The notes below the pieces were generated by a model. The model searched no databases. It had not been told where the DNA came from and saw nothing but the letters and a program-made list of their open reading frames with translations. A program made the translations under genes and the position numbers. From Oscillospiraceae bacterium (GTDB lineage: Bacteria > Bacillota > Clostridia > Saccharofermentanales > Saccharofermentanaceae), in NCBI GenBank assembly GCA_902782125.1, contig CACZMA010000003.1, positions 1 through 64,000 on the forward strand: a stretch of 64,000 nt of DNA, read 5' to 3'. Below are positions 18,222-26,257 of the stretch, piece by piece. Each line of letters opens with the position of its first letter. The first letter of the stretch is position 1.

Positions 18222-18897
18222 CTTCATCCTCCCTGAAAAGAGTCTTTATTTCGAGTGCACGGTCTGCATAGATAACGTGCTCGTAATCATTGATATCTTC
18301 TCCTCCGAACTCGCCGAAACCGAATCCGAAAGACACGGCTGCAAAGGAAGTTCCCGCCAGTTCGGCACCCTTTGCATCGTGTGAACTGTCGCCTACCATG
18401 AGGACCCTCTTCTTGTCGCTGACACCAAGTTTGTCGATGCAAAGATCGATGATGTCACACTTCCTGAGCTTGCCCTCATAGTCGGAACCGTAGATGATGT
18501 CCGTGTATTTGTCGAAGCCGAAATGTGTGAGCAGCTTCTCGGCATAATCCTGCTTCTTGTATGTGGCGATTGCCATCGGAATGCCCTTTGACTTAAGGAA
18601 ATCCAGAAGTTCGAATATGCCCTCGTAAGGCTTTGCCAGAAGCAGATTAACATTGGAATATCTGTCGCGGAAATATGCGGCAGCCGCCTTATAATCTTCC
18701 TCCGCAAGGCCTAACTTGTCCCTGAAAGACCACTCGATCGGCGGACCGATAAACTTCAAAAGTTCGCTTTCAGGAAGCATCTCATAACCGAAATGTTCGA
18801 TGGTCTCCCTTACCGAAAGAACGATGCCTTCGGAAGTATCTAGGACGGTGCCGTCCACGTCAAAGAGTACGGCCTCGTACTTCATCTTATCTGTCAT
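18214..18897 (-). CDS. HAD-superfamily phosphatase (phosphoglycolate-phosphatase-like)
   Basis: This 227-residue HAD hydrolase has all four motifs: DVDGT (Asp13 nucleophile, Asp15), the Thr in ATYKK, a Lys in GKLRK and the acidic GDSSHD. A helical cap lies between motifs I and II, typical of small-molecule phosphatases of the PGP group. The start overlaps the aldolase stop (ATGA) and the end overlaps the ThDP gene, so the three are tightly coupled. It may dephosphorylate the aldolase product before the carboligase step, but no substrate can be named from the sequence. Confidence 0.85.
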   Translation of the reverse strand: MTDKMKYEAVLFDVDGTVLDTSEGIVLSVRETIEHFGYEMLPESELLKFIGPPIEWSFRDKLGLAEEDYKAAAAYFRDRYSNVNLLLAKPYEGIFELLDFLKSKGIPMAIATYKKQDYAEKLLTHFGFDKYTDIIYGSDYEGKLRKCDIIDLCIDKLGVSDKKRVLMVGDSSHDAKGAELAGTSFAAVSFGFGFGEFGGEDINDYEHVIYADRALEIKTLFREDEDA

Positions 18898-20492
18898 GCT
18901 ATGTCATACCTTGTCGTTGTTAAAAAATTGACCTTGATATCGTCTTTGTGGGTCTTGAAGAAGCCGGACATGTAGCCGTTAAGATAGTCTGCCTTCTTCT
19001 TTGCGAAGTCATACTCCTTGCCCTCATCGAGGTAGTTGGCATCAGTGCCGGAATAACCGTCGAAGCCTGCGAGGTTGACCTCTTTGACTCCGCATCTGAT
19101 GAGCACCTTAAGGAGCATCATGAGGGAGTTGTCGGCATACTCGGAATCCCTGTCAAGAAGATCACTGATGTTGACCACATACTCAAAAGGCTTGTGTGTC
19201 GCTGTCACGTTGGATGTGGCGATAACGGGAATGCTCTGCTTCGACAGAAGAGTGGATACCTGGATGTACCTCTTGCTGTTCGTAAGGAAGATGTAGTCCG
19301 GCATGAAAGAGTTGGATGCGAAGTTGATCGAGATTATGAGCGGATCATTGCTCTTTGCAAACTCGCTTATCTTATCGCTCTCTGTCTTGATCGTCGTGCC
19401 GGGACCTGTAACCAGGATGGTCCTGTCCTTAAGGACTTCCGACAGAGCCTTGATCTGCTCGCTGTCATTTATCTCCTTATCCTGGAACTCGAGGTAGAGT
19501 TTCTCCATATAGTTCTTGTCGTAAAGGAGTTTCTTCTCGCCCTCAAGTTTTCCGAGCAGTTCGTTCATCTGCTTGATGGACAGCGTGTGCTTATTCGTAA
19601 GCTGCTTAACATAGTCAGGGTGGCAGTCGTTGCTTGCCGCGATGAAGAAGAACATGCTGTAGCCCCATGTCGCAGGCTGGTAGAACTGCATGATGTTCGC
19701 ATCTATTGCTTCGAGATACTGGCTTATGTGATATGCCTTGCCGTATTCGTTATTCATGTGCATTGCGACGAGTTCGATGGGGGCATTACCTGCGCTCTTG
19801 CCCATGCCGTAGAGCGAACCGTCAACAAGAAGATTCCTGTCAGTCTGCTTGGAATAAGCGAGTACCATCTGGCAATTCGCATAACCCATCTGGAAATTGT
19901 TGTGACCGTGATATCCGATCATCATGGAAGGATCGAGTTCCTTGTCGAGGATCTCTAATATGTGCAGCAGGTCTTTCTGATGCGTAAGACCGTATGTGTC
20001 GACCATGGATACCGCATCGGGCTTCTTGTCGTTGGCTATCCTGCAGAGGTCGCGGAGCTCATCGTCGCTATAAGCGGTAACGCTTACCAGCTGTGCGAAG
20101 ACGATGTATCCGAGTTTCTTAAGCTCAGCACAGAATGCAAGTGCATCTTCTCTCAAGTGCTTCTTGAAGATGACTCTTATGCCGTCAAGGTAGCTCTGAT
20201 CGCAGGGTTTGATGTGATCGATGCTGCATGTGCCGTAGTCGATCATTCCGAAGACCTTGGTATTCTTCCTGTCGAGATCTCCGTAGATCTTTTCGACGCA
20301 GTCGGTATCCGGCATTATGCTCCTGTCATAGTCATAAGGTCTTCTGTCATCAAGGAAACCTATCTCGATGATGTCCGTTCCGGCGTCAACGACACGCTCG
20401 AAGATCGAGACCATGTTGTCATGGCCGAATTTCCAATCATTTACATAACCGCCGTCTCTTAGCGTACAGTCGAGCAAGCTTATTTTACCCAT
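18894..20492 (-). CDS. DRE-TIM aldolase (4-hydroxy-2-oxovalerate aldolase/HMGL-like) with an extra C-terminal domain
   Basis: The N-terminal half is a metal-dependent DRE-TIM barrel. DCTLRDGGY lies at the start, GFLDDRRPY follows, and the metal-binding HxH is in YHGHNN. These enzymes join or split carbon chains next to a keto group, often with pyruvate. About 200 further residues follow, beyond the usual 300-340. They look like an alpha/beta (Rossmann-like) domain around TILVTGPGTTIK and DYIFLTNSKRY, vaguely like DUF115/MptE folds. ATG 20492 is preceded by AGAGGTGG; the in-frame GTG at 20501 is less likely. It is encoded with HAD and ThDP genes by overlaps, so it may supply the keto-acid donor for the branch. 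Confidence 0.75.
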   Translation of the reverse strand: MGKISLLDCTLRDGGYVNDWKFGHDNMVSIFERVVDAGTDIIEIGFLDDRRPYDYDRSIMPDTDCVEKIYGDLDRKNTKVFGMIDYGTCSIDHIKPCDQSYLDGIRVIFKKHLREDALAFCAELKKLGYIVFAQLVSVTAYSDDELRDLCRIANDKKPDAVSMVDTYGLTHQKDLLHILEILDKELDPSMMIGYHGHNNFQMGYANCQMVLAYSKQTDRNLLVDGSLYGMGKSAGNAPIELVAMHMNNEYGKAYHISQYLEAIDANIMQFYQPATWGYSMFFFIAASNDCHPDYVKQLTNKHTLSIKQMNELLGKLEGEKKLLYDKNYMEKLYLEFQDKEINDSEQIKALSEVLKDRTILVTGPGTTIKTESDKISEFAKSNDPLIISINFASNSFMPDYIFLTNSKRYIQVSTLLSKQSIPVIATSNVTATHKPFEYVVNISDLLDRDSEYADNSLMMLLKVLIRCGVKEVNLAGFDGYSGTDANYLDEGKEYDFAKKKADYLNGYMSGFFKTHKDDIKVNFLTTTRYDIA

Positions 20493-20529
20493 TGATTCCA
20501 CCTCTTTATTTCCTAGCTCTGTTCAGTAT

Positions 20530-20577
20530 CAAGGCTCACTGTCGTCTTCGCTTTGTTGAAGAACGGAATGAGCCTTG
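20530..20577 (-). repeat. long imperfect hairpin between ddhC and the aldolase gene
   Basis: CAAGGCTCA (20530-20538) pairs perfectly with TGAGCCTTG (20569-20577). Inside it CGT-CTTC pairs with GAAG-A-ACG around an 8-base loop. No T-tract follows on either strand, so it is probably not a terminator. It sits in the only sizeable gap within the front part of the operon, where it could be a processing or mRNA-stabilising element. Confidence 0.6.
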
Positions 20578-20598
20578 TCCCTGATTCAGTTGGAGCTG

Positions 20599-21942
20599 TT
20601 ACTGCTCAATCGCCTCGATTATAGTCTTTGCCATATAGTCGATCATCTCATCGGTCATTCCGGGATATACGCCAACCCAGAATGTGTTGTTCATGATGTA
20701 ATCCGTGTTCTTGAGTTCACCGGATACGCGGTATTTGTCAGTGCCTCTGATCTGGTCGAAGCAGGGATGTCTTGTGATGTTACCCGAGAACAGGAGTCTT
20801 GTCTGGACGTTGTGGTCCTCGATGTACTTTGTTACTTCGTTACGGGTATGCTTGGAACCCTCGGGTACGGTGATGAGGAATCCGAACCATGACGGACGGC
20901 TGCCCTCTGCAGGTTCAGGCAGGATGACCTGGTCTGCGATGGGTGCGAGAGCCGCCTTCAGTCTGTCCCAGTTGTGTCTTCTTCTCTCGATGAAGGAAGG
21001 GAACTTCTTGAGCTGCTCAACGCCTACTGCCGCCTGCAGGTCTGTTACCTTGAGGTTGTAGCCGAAATGGCTGTAAACATACTTGTGATCGTATCCGTGA
21101 GGAAGCTCACCGTAATCTCCGTCGAATCTGTGTCCGCAGAAGTTGTCGTGGCCGGATGGGCAGATGCAGTCTCTTCCCCAGTCACGGTATGACAGGATCA
21201 TGCGGTTAAGGAGCGGGTTGTTGGTGTATACTGCACCGCCCTCACCCATTGTCATGTGGTGCGGAGGATAGAACGAAGATGTTCCGATGTCGCCCCATGT
21301 TCCGGTGAATCTTGTCTCGCCGTCAATGGTGTACTGTGAGCCCAGTGCATCGCAGTTGTCCTCGACGAGCCAGAGATTGTGCTTGTCGCAGAACGCCTTT
21401 ACTGCCTTGATGTTGAAGGGGTTGCCGAGAGTGTGCGCGATCATTACCGCCTTGCACTTCTCGGAATATGCTGCCTCGAGTGCATCTGTATCGATATTGT
21501 ACTGAGGGATCGTAACGTCTACGAATACGGGTACTGCGCCGTACTGGATAGCAGGTGTGACTGTCGTGGGGAAGCCTGCTGCGACCGTGATGATCTCGTC
21601 GCCGGGAAGGATCTGTCTGTCGCCAAGCTCGGGTGCAGTGAGAGCCATGAAAGCGATGAGGTTCGCAGAAGATCCGGAGTTAACGAGGTGAGCAAACTTA
21701 ACGCCGATCCACTCAGCGAAGTTCTTCTCGAACTCATCGGAGAATCTTCCCGTTGTGAGCCAGAAATCGAGCATTGCATCCGTGAGGGAGCACATCTCCT
21801 TCTCGTCGAATACTCTCGATGCATAGGAGATCCTGTCGCCTTCCTTGAAGGGTTCCTTCTTCTCCTTGAAGTCGTGATAGTACTCAGCTACGAGAGCCTT
21901 TATCGCGTCTCTTGCTTCTGCTTCATTCTTCCACTCTGCCAT
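20599..21942 (-). CDS. ddhC: CDP-4-keto-6-deoxyglucose 3-dehydratase (E1, DdhC/RfbH)
   Basis: This is a PMP- and iron-sulfur-dependent enzyme of the aminotransferase fold that removes the C3 hydroxyl from CDP-4-keto-6-deoxyglucose. Where aminotransferases carry the PLP Lys, the sequence reads SFYPPHHMTMGEGG (His228-His229), the hallmark of RfbH/E1 rather than a transaminase. The nearby CICPSGHDNFC gives Cys259, Cys261 and Cys269 (C-x-C-x7-C) as candidate [2Fe-2S] ligands. Length (447) matches the family. No E1 reductase (DdhD) gene is seen in this window. It lies 15 bases after ddhB. Confidence 0.92.
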   Translation of the reverse strand: MAEWKNEAEARDAIKALVAEYYHDFKEKKEPFKEGDRISYASRVFDEKEMCSLTDAMLDFWLTTGRFSDEFEKNFAEWIGVKFAHLVNSGSSANLIAFMALTAPELGDRQILPGDEIITVAAGFPTTVTPAIQYGAVPVFVDVTIPQYNIDTDALEAAYSEKCKAVMIAHTLGNPFNIKAVKAFCDKHNLWLVEDNCDALGSQYTIDGETRFTGTWGDIGTSSFYPPHHMTMGEGGAVYTNNPLLNRMILSYRDWGRDCICPSGHDNFCGHRFDGDYGELPHGYDHKYVYSHFGYNLKVTDLQAAVGVEQLKKFPSFIERRRHNWDRLKAALAPIADQVILPEPAEGSRPSWFGFLITVPEGSKHTRNEVTKYIEDHNVQTRLLFSGNITRHPCFDQIRGTDKYRVSGELKNTDYIMNNTFWVGVYPGMTDEMIDYMAKTIIEAIEQ

Positions 21943-21957
21943 AATACAAAAGTCTCC

Positions 21958-23040
21958 TTAAAACTTTAATTGACTAAGATATTCGCCTATCTGCCTGTCC
22001 ATCTCGGCAGGGATGTCGCCGCCTGCGAGCCAGACCTTGGAGAACTCCACCGTCTTGCCGATGCCTTCCTTGATGTGCCATGTGGGCTGCCATCCGAAGG
22101 TCTTCTTGATCTTGTCGCAGTTGAGCCTCAAGAATCCCGCCTCGTGAGGAGCATTCGCTTCAGACTTGTTCTCCCATGCAAATCCGTCACCCCATGCTTC
22201 GCAGAACATATCCGCGAGAGTTCCTGTAGTGACGCAGTCACAGTCATCCGGACCGACATTGTAATAATCCTGATACTTCGGGTCAAGTTCCTGCTCCATG
22301 GCGATCGTCATGTAGATCGCGAGGGGCTCTAACACATGCTGGTAAGGTCTGACGGAATAAGGATTCCTTACTTCGAGTTTCTTTCCTGCCGCTGCAGCCC
22401 TTACGCTGTCGGGGATGATCCTGTCGTTTGCAAAATCACCGCCGCCTATTACGTTGCCTGCGCGTGCGGTGGATACCGTGATGAATCTGTCACCATTCGC
22501 GAGCATCGGATCGAAGAAAGATCTCTTGTAGCTGTGAGTAACAAGCTCGCTGCAGCTCTTGGAATTCGAATACGGATCGTATCCGTCGAGCATCTCGTCT
22601 TCCCTGTATCCCTCTTCGCGCTCTTCGTTCAGGTATACCTTGTCGGTGGTAACGTTAAGAACGCTCTTGACAGAATCCGTGGCGCGGACGCACTCGAGGA
22701 GGTTGACCGTACCCATGACATTTGTCTCGTATGTATATCTGGGATCCTTGTAGGAATCTCTTACGATGGGCTGGGCTGCGAGATGGAATACTATCTCCGG
22801 CTCAAAATCAGTAAAGGTCTTAAGGAGCTTGTCGTAGTCGCGGATGTCTCCGATCACGCTCGTCATCTTGCCCTCGAGGCCCGCCATATCAAAAAGTGCG
22901 GGATCCGTCGGGGGATTAAGGCTGTAGCCTAATACTACGGCGCCGCTGTTTACGAGCATCCTCGCAAGCCATGTTCCTTTGAAACCCGTGTGACCTGTGA
23001 GCAGAACCTTTCTGCCCTTATACCAGCTGAAATCTCTCAT
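21958..23040 (-). CDS. ddhB: CDP-glucose 4,6-dehydratase (DdhB/RfbG)
   Basis: This NAD-dependent extended short-chain dehydrogenase converts CDP-glucose to CDP-4-keto-6-deoxyglucose. The Rossmann motif is GHTGFKG near residue 16. The active site shows TTDK and YSNSK (the YxxxK pair), and HLAAQPIVRDSY is typical of this dehydratase group. Length is 360 residues, as expected. It starts three bases after the ddhA stop. Confidence 0.93.
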   Translation of the reverse strand: MRDFSWYKGRKVLLTGHTGFKGTWLARMLVNSGAVVLGYSLNPPTDPALFDMAGLEGKMTSVIGDIRDYDKLLKTFTDFEPEIVFHLAAQPIVRDSYKDPRYTYETNVMGTVNLLECVRATDSVKSVLNVTTDKVYLNEEREEGYREDEMLDGYDPYSNSKSCSELVTHSYKRSFFDPMLANGDRFITVSTARAGNVIGGGDFANDRIIPDSVRAAAAGKKLEVRNPYSVRPYQHVLEPLAIYMTIAMEQELDPKYQDYYNVGPDDCDCVTTGTLADMFCEAWGDGFAWENKSEANAPHEAGFLRLNCDKIKKTFGWQPTWHIKEGIGKTVEFSKVWLAGGDIPAEMDRQIGEYLSQLKF

Positions 23041-23043
23041 GAA

Positions 23044-23820
23044 TCAGTCTTCCCACTTCTTCCACGGAGCATGCCCCGTCTCAAGATATTTGTTGAGCAG
23101 TATCTGCTCGCGCTGAGTATCCATGCACTGCCAGAAGCCTTCGTGCATGTAGCTCATGAGCTGACCCTCGGAAGCAAGCCTCTCAAGGGGCTCCTTCTCA
23201 AGGACAGTATCATCGCCTTCGATGTAATCGAATACCGCCGGCTCGAAAACCATATACCCTGCATTGATCGGGGCACCGTCCACGGCATTCTTCTCACGGA
23301 AGGACTGTACGGTATTGCCTACGATATCGAGGACACCCTTGTCCTGCTTCATTGTAACTGCGGTAAGCGTAGCGATCTTGCCGTGGCTCTTGTGGAATTC
23401 AACGAGCTTATTGATGTCAACATCGCAGACGCCGTCGCCGTATGTCATCAGGAATGTCTCATTGCCGACATAAGGCTGGATGCGCTTGATCCTTCCGCCC
23501 GTCATGGTGTGAAGTCCCGTGTCAACTACCGTGACCTTCCAGGGCTCGGCGCGCTTGTTGTGGACTATCATCTTGTTGTCGTTAGCAAAATCGAATGTGA
23601 TATCTGATGTGTGAAGGAAGTAGTCTGCAAACCACTCCTTGATAACGTGCTGCTTATAGCCTGCACAGATGACGAATTCGTTATAGCCGTAGTAGGAATA
23701 TTCCTTCATTATGTGCCAAAGGATAGGCATTCCGCCGATCTCGATCATCGGCTTGGGTTTATACTCTGACTGCTCGGCAAATCTGGTGCCGAAGCCGCCT
23801 GCAAGAAGAACTACTTTCAT
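23044..23820 (-). CDS. ddhA: glucose-1-phosphate cytidylyltransferase (DdhA/RfbF)
   Basis: This enzyme makes CDP-glucose from glucose 1-phosphate and CTP, the first step of 3,6-dideoxyhexose synthesis. The nucleotidyltransferase motif LAGGFGTRF is at the very N-terminus, followed by KPMIEIGGMPILWHIM. The end WQCMDTQRE is also typical of RfbF. I chose ATG 23820 (258 residues, the family length); an in-frame extension to 23865 has no family counterpart. It is the first gene of the 11-gene operon. Glucose 1-phosphate would also come from the cellodextrin phosphorylases in this window. Confidence 0.93.
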   Translation of the reverse strand: MKVVLLAGGFGTRFAEQSEYKPKPMIEIGGMPILWHIMKEYSYYGYNEFVICAGYKQHVIKEWFADYFLHTSDITFDFANDNKMIVHNKRAEPWKVTVVDTGLHTMTGGRIKRIQPYVGNETFLMTYGDGVCDVDINKLVEFHKSHGKIATLTAVTMKQDKGVLDIVGNTVQSFREKNAVDGAPINAGYMVFEPAVFDYIEGDDTVLEKEPLERLASEGQLMSYMHEGFWQCMDTQREQILLNKYLETGHAPWKKWED

Positions 23821-24169
23821 TCTGCGCTTATACCCCCTAATAAATATAAGTAATATACCATACACGCCCCGAAAGATTAAGCCTTAATATAAGGTCAAAC
23901 AGGGGCATTTACACCAAAGGAGTTTGTTAAAAAGCGAATATACCTATTAAGATTTCTATCGAAATTTTATTTGACCATTTTACACTAACGGAAATGCCGG
24001 CCTGTTTCCCCAGTTGTACGGCAGAACCCGCTGTTGCCGTCAGTTTCCTGTAAACGGATAAAATAAAGTCTTTGCGAGGGTCGTGTTCTTGTCAGAGTGT
24101 CCGTTTTCGAGCCGGCCAAACGGCCAAAAGTAGCAATATATAAAGATTTTTGAATTTAAAATAGCAATA
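23821..24169. other. long divergent intergenic region upstream of the surface-sugar operon
   Basis: I find no convincing gene between ddhA (minus) and the GGDEF gene (plus). The part nearest ddhA is AT-rich and should hold the operon promoter, but no pair of good -35/-10 boxes stands out; TATATT at 23850-23855 on the minus strand is one weak -10. A hairpin ACGGCAG...TTGCCGT lies near 24018-24040, and a GGCC-AAAC-GGCC repeat lies near 24114-24125. The length suggests a regulated leader. Confidence 0.4.
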
Positions 24170-24198
24170 TTGAATTGTTGGAGAAAATAAACTATACT
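24170..24198 (+). promoter_or_regulatory. promoter for the LacI-sensor/GGDEF gene
   Basis: TTGAAT (24170-24175), a 17-base spacer and TATACT (24193-24198) form a good sigma-A promoter about 140 bases before the GGDEF start. The resulting leader contains the hairpin at 24250-24269. Confidence 0.6.
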
Positions 24199-24249
24199 TC
24201 AGTTACTTAGATAAGACATTTTTCTATTCCTATTATCCCCATATTTGCG

Positions 24250-24269
24250 GCCGTCCTACCCGGGACGGC
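24250..24269 (+). promoter_or_regulatory. stable leader hairpin upstream of the GGDEF gene
   Basis: GCCGTCC (24250-24256) pairs with GGACGGC (24263-24269) around a 6-base loop in the 5' leader. CTGCTACATTTTT follows, with a T-tract about 8 bases away, so attenuation is possible but not clear. It does not match a c-di-GMP riboswitch as far as I can see. Confidence 0.4.
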
Positions 24270-24338
24270 TGCTACATTTTTGGGCAGACGATTATAAAAC
24301 GTCCTGCAAAGACAACGAAAACGCGTTAAAATCATTCC

Positions 24339-26174
24339 ATGAAGATATGTACGTTCATCGGTGATATGTACAGGGACTACTCCCTCTCGATAATGAAGAA
24401 CATCAATGCCTATGCCGAGGAGAAGGGCCACAGGGTCGATTTCTACGGCAACTGTTCCATCCCTACGATGAACCCGATGCACATCATCGGATACAAGAGC
24501 ATCCTCCATGTCCCGAACTTCCACAGCTACGACGGCGTCATCATCTGCTATGACACGATCAACCACACCGGTATGGGCAAGGAGCTCGTTGATGCGCTCT
24601 TATCCGATCCGGAGTCCCCTCCGGTAGTCTGTATCAGGGCAGAGATCAATGGTTTCTATAATGTGGTTCCCGATAACAGGAAGATGATGAGAGACATCGC
24701 GGCTTACATTATCTCCAAGTGCAGTAGCGGCGATATCGGATTCGTAACCGGAAGAGACGACCTGGTTGACTCCGCCGAGAGGAGAGCCGGCTTCGAAGAT
24801 GCCATGCACGAGGCAGGATACGAGACCTCAGAGGACATGATCTTCCACGGCAATTACTGGATAGACCAAGGTCCTCAGATGGCGGATCACTTCATCAAGG
24901 AGGACGGAACTCTTCCTGCGGCCATCATCTGCTCCAACGACTATATGGCCATCGGCCTTATCGATGAGCTCATCACCAGGGGATTCTCCATACCCGAAGA
25001 CTGTATGGTCAGCGGTGTGGATAATCTTACCGAATCAGCCGATCACATACCCTCGATAACCACAATAGAGATCTCGGCCAAGGAACTTGCTTATTCTGCG
25101 ATGGAGCTTCTCGAGAAGATCCACGCCAAAGCCAATCCCGATATCTGTGTGACCGTTACGGGCACCATCGTCCCCCGAGAGAGCACGGGAGACCGGGACC
25201 CGAACCACGATGTCTTCAAGATAATACGCGACCTTAAGCTGTCGAAGCACGATTCCATCGAGGCTCTGAGACAGTTCGCTCTCATAACTACGACCTTTGA
25301 CACTGCGCTTACCAGGGAAGAATGCATTCAGGTCTCACTCGAGAATCTGAGGGAACTGCCGAGCGTTCAGGACTGTTATCTCTGCTGCTACAGGGAGAAC
25401 AACAGAGAACTCATCGGATACTTCAGGGATAAGGGCAACATAAGCATCATGTCCGAACCCTTCCCTAATACCGATCTCCTTCCCGAAGGTTACCTGAACG
25501 AAGAGAGCGGATCTTATGTCTTCCTGCCGCTGTCTTATATGAACATGGCTTACGGCTATGCGATCCTCAGGGTGGAGATGACCGAACACTTCTTCATCAA
25601 CGAGAAGATGGAATTCATATTCCTCCAGATAGGCCATCTGATCAACAAGCACGAGCTTAACCAGAAGCTGTTCGGCATCGCGGATATCATGGATCTCTAT
25701 ATCAAGGATCCTCTGACCGGAATGCTCAACAGACGAGGCTTCGAGACCAAGCTGTCCAAGTTCTTCGATAAGAAGGGCCATAAGCTCAATGACGTTGCCA
25801 TCGCATCCATCGATATGGATGAGCTCAAATACATCAACGATACATTCGGTCACAACGCAGGAGACGAGGCCATCAGATCACTTGCCAGATGCGTCGATAA
25901 CGCACTCAATCCGGGTGAATTCGTCGCGAGGATGGGCGGAGATGAATTCGCCGCGATAATCATCCTCGGCGAAGTGGGAAGGATGGGTCAGTTCATCAGA
26001 ACGGTCCGCGACAACATCCGTAAGATCAACGAGTCAGGTGCCAACCCTTACGAGCTCGGCGCGAGCATAGGAACCTGCGAACTGACAGATTGGAGTGACC
26101 TTATCGAGTGCATGAACAAGGCCGATAAAGCGATGTATCTCGAGAAGAGGGCCAAGAAGAAGCACCGCCGCTGA
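24339..26174 (+). CDS. diguanylate cyclase with LacI/periplasmic-binding-type sensor domain
   Basis: This 611-residue cytoplasmic protein probably makes cyclic di-GMP. Residues 1-275 resemble the sugar-binding domain of LacI repressors (Peripla_BP_3), with SNDYMAIGLIDEL and VSGVDN, but there is no DNA-binding helix-turn-helix before it. A GAF-like middle region follows (about 290-430). The C-terminal GGDEF domain starts with DPLTGMLNRRGFE and has an intact GGDEF at 533-537. The RxxD inhibitory site five residues upstream is replaced by NPGE, so product feedback may be absent. No signal peptide or clear Shine-Dalgarno is visible. The logic suggests an intracellular sugar or metabolite controlling c-di-GMP. 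Confidence 0.85.
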   Translation: MKICTFIGDMYRDYSLSIMKNINAYAEEKGHRVDFYGNCSIPTMNPMHIIGYKSILHVPNFHSYDGVIICYDTINHTGMGKELVDALLSDPESPPVVCIRAEINGFYNVVPDNRKMMRDIAAYIISKCSSGDIGFVTGRDDLVDSAERRAGFEDAMHEAGYETSEDMIFHGNYWIDQGPQMADHFIKEDGTLPAAIICSNDYMAIGLIDELITRGFSIPEDCMVSGVDNLTESADHIPSITTIEISAKELAYSAMELLEKIHAKANPDICVTVTGTIVPRESTGDRDPNHDVFKIIRDLKLSKHDSIEALRQFALITTTFDTALTREECIQVSLENLRELPSVQDCYLCCYRENNRELIGYFRDKGNISIMSEPFPNTDLLPEGYLNEESGSYVFLPLSYMNMAYGYAILRVEMTEHFFINEKMEFIFLQIGHLINKHELNQKLFGIADIMDLYIKDPLTGMLNRRGFETKLSKFFDKKGHKLNDVAIASIDMDELKYINDTFGHNAGDEAIRSLARCVDNALNPGEFVARMGGDEFAAIIILGEVGRMGQFIRTVRDNIRKINESGANPYELGASIGTCELTDWSDLIECMNKADKAMYLEKRAKKKHRR

Positions 26175-26200
26175 AGAACAAAACGAATGATCCCGCCAAC

Positions 26201-26229
26201 AAAAAACGTCCCGCGAACCTGCGGGACGT
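26201..26229 (-). terminator. intrinsic terminator after the transketolase genes (possibly bidirectional)
   Basis: A 9-bp perfect stem, ACGTCCCGC (26206-26214) with GCGGGACGT (26221-26229), is followed on the minus strand by a run of six T. It ends the transketolase operon. On the plus strand CTTGTTG follows the stem, so it could also stop the GGDEF transcript, less efficiently. Confidence 0.85.
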
Positions 26230-26257
26230 CTTGTTGCTGTAACAATAGTCTTATGAC

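Noticed and set aside
18948..19958. 336-codon open frame on the plus strand
   Set aside because: It is antisense to the aldolase gene, whose domain motifs and overlaps with neighbours are clear. The product has no recognisable motif.
21958..23865. Longer ddhA start at 23865
   Set aside because: The added 15 residues have no family counterpart. The ATG at 23820 begins exactly at the conserved MKVVLLAGG.
24200..24338. Possible c-di-GMP riboswitch before the GGDEF gene
   Set aside because: The leader has one clear hairpin but I cannot find the paired stems and conserved bases of either known c-di-GMP riboswitch class. Only the hairpin is reported.
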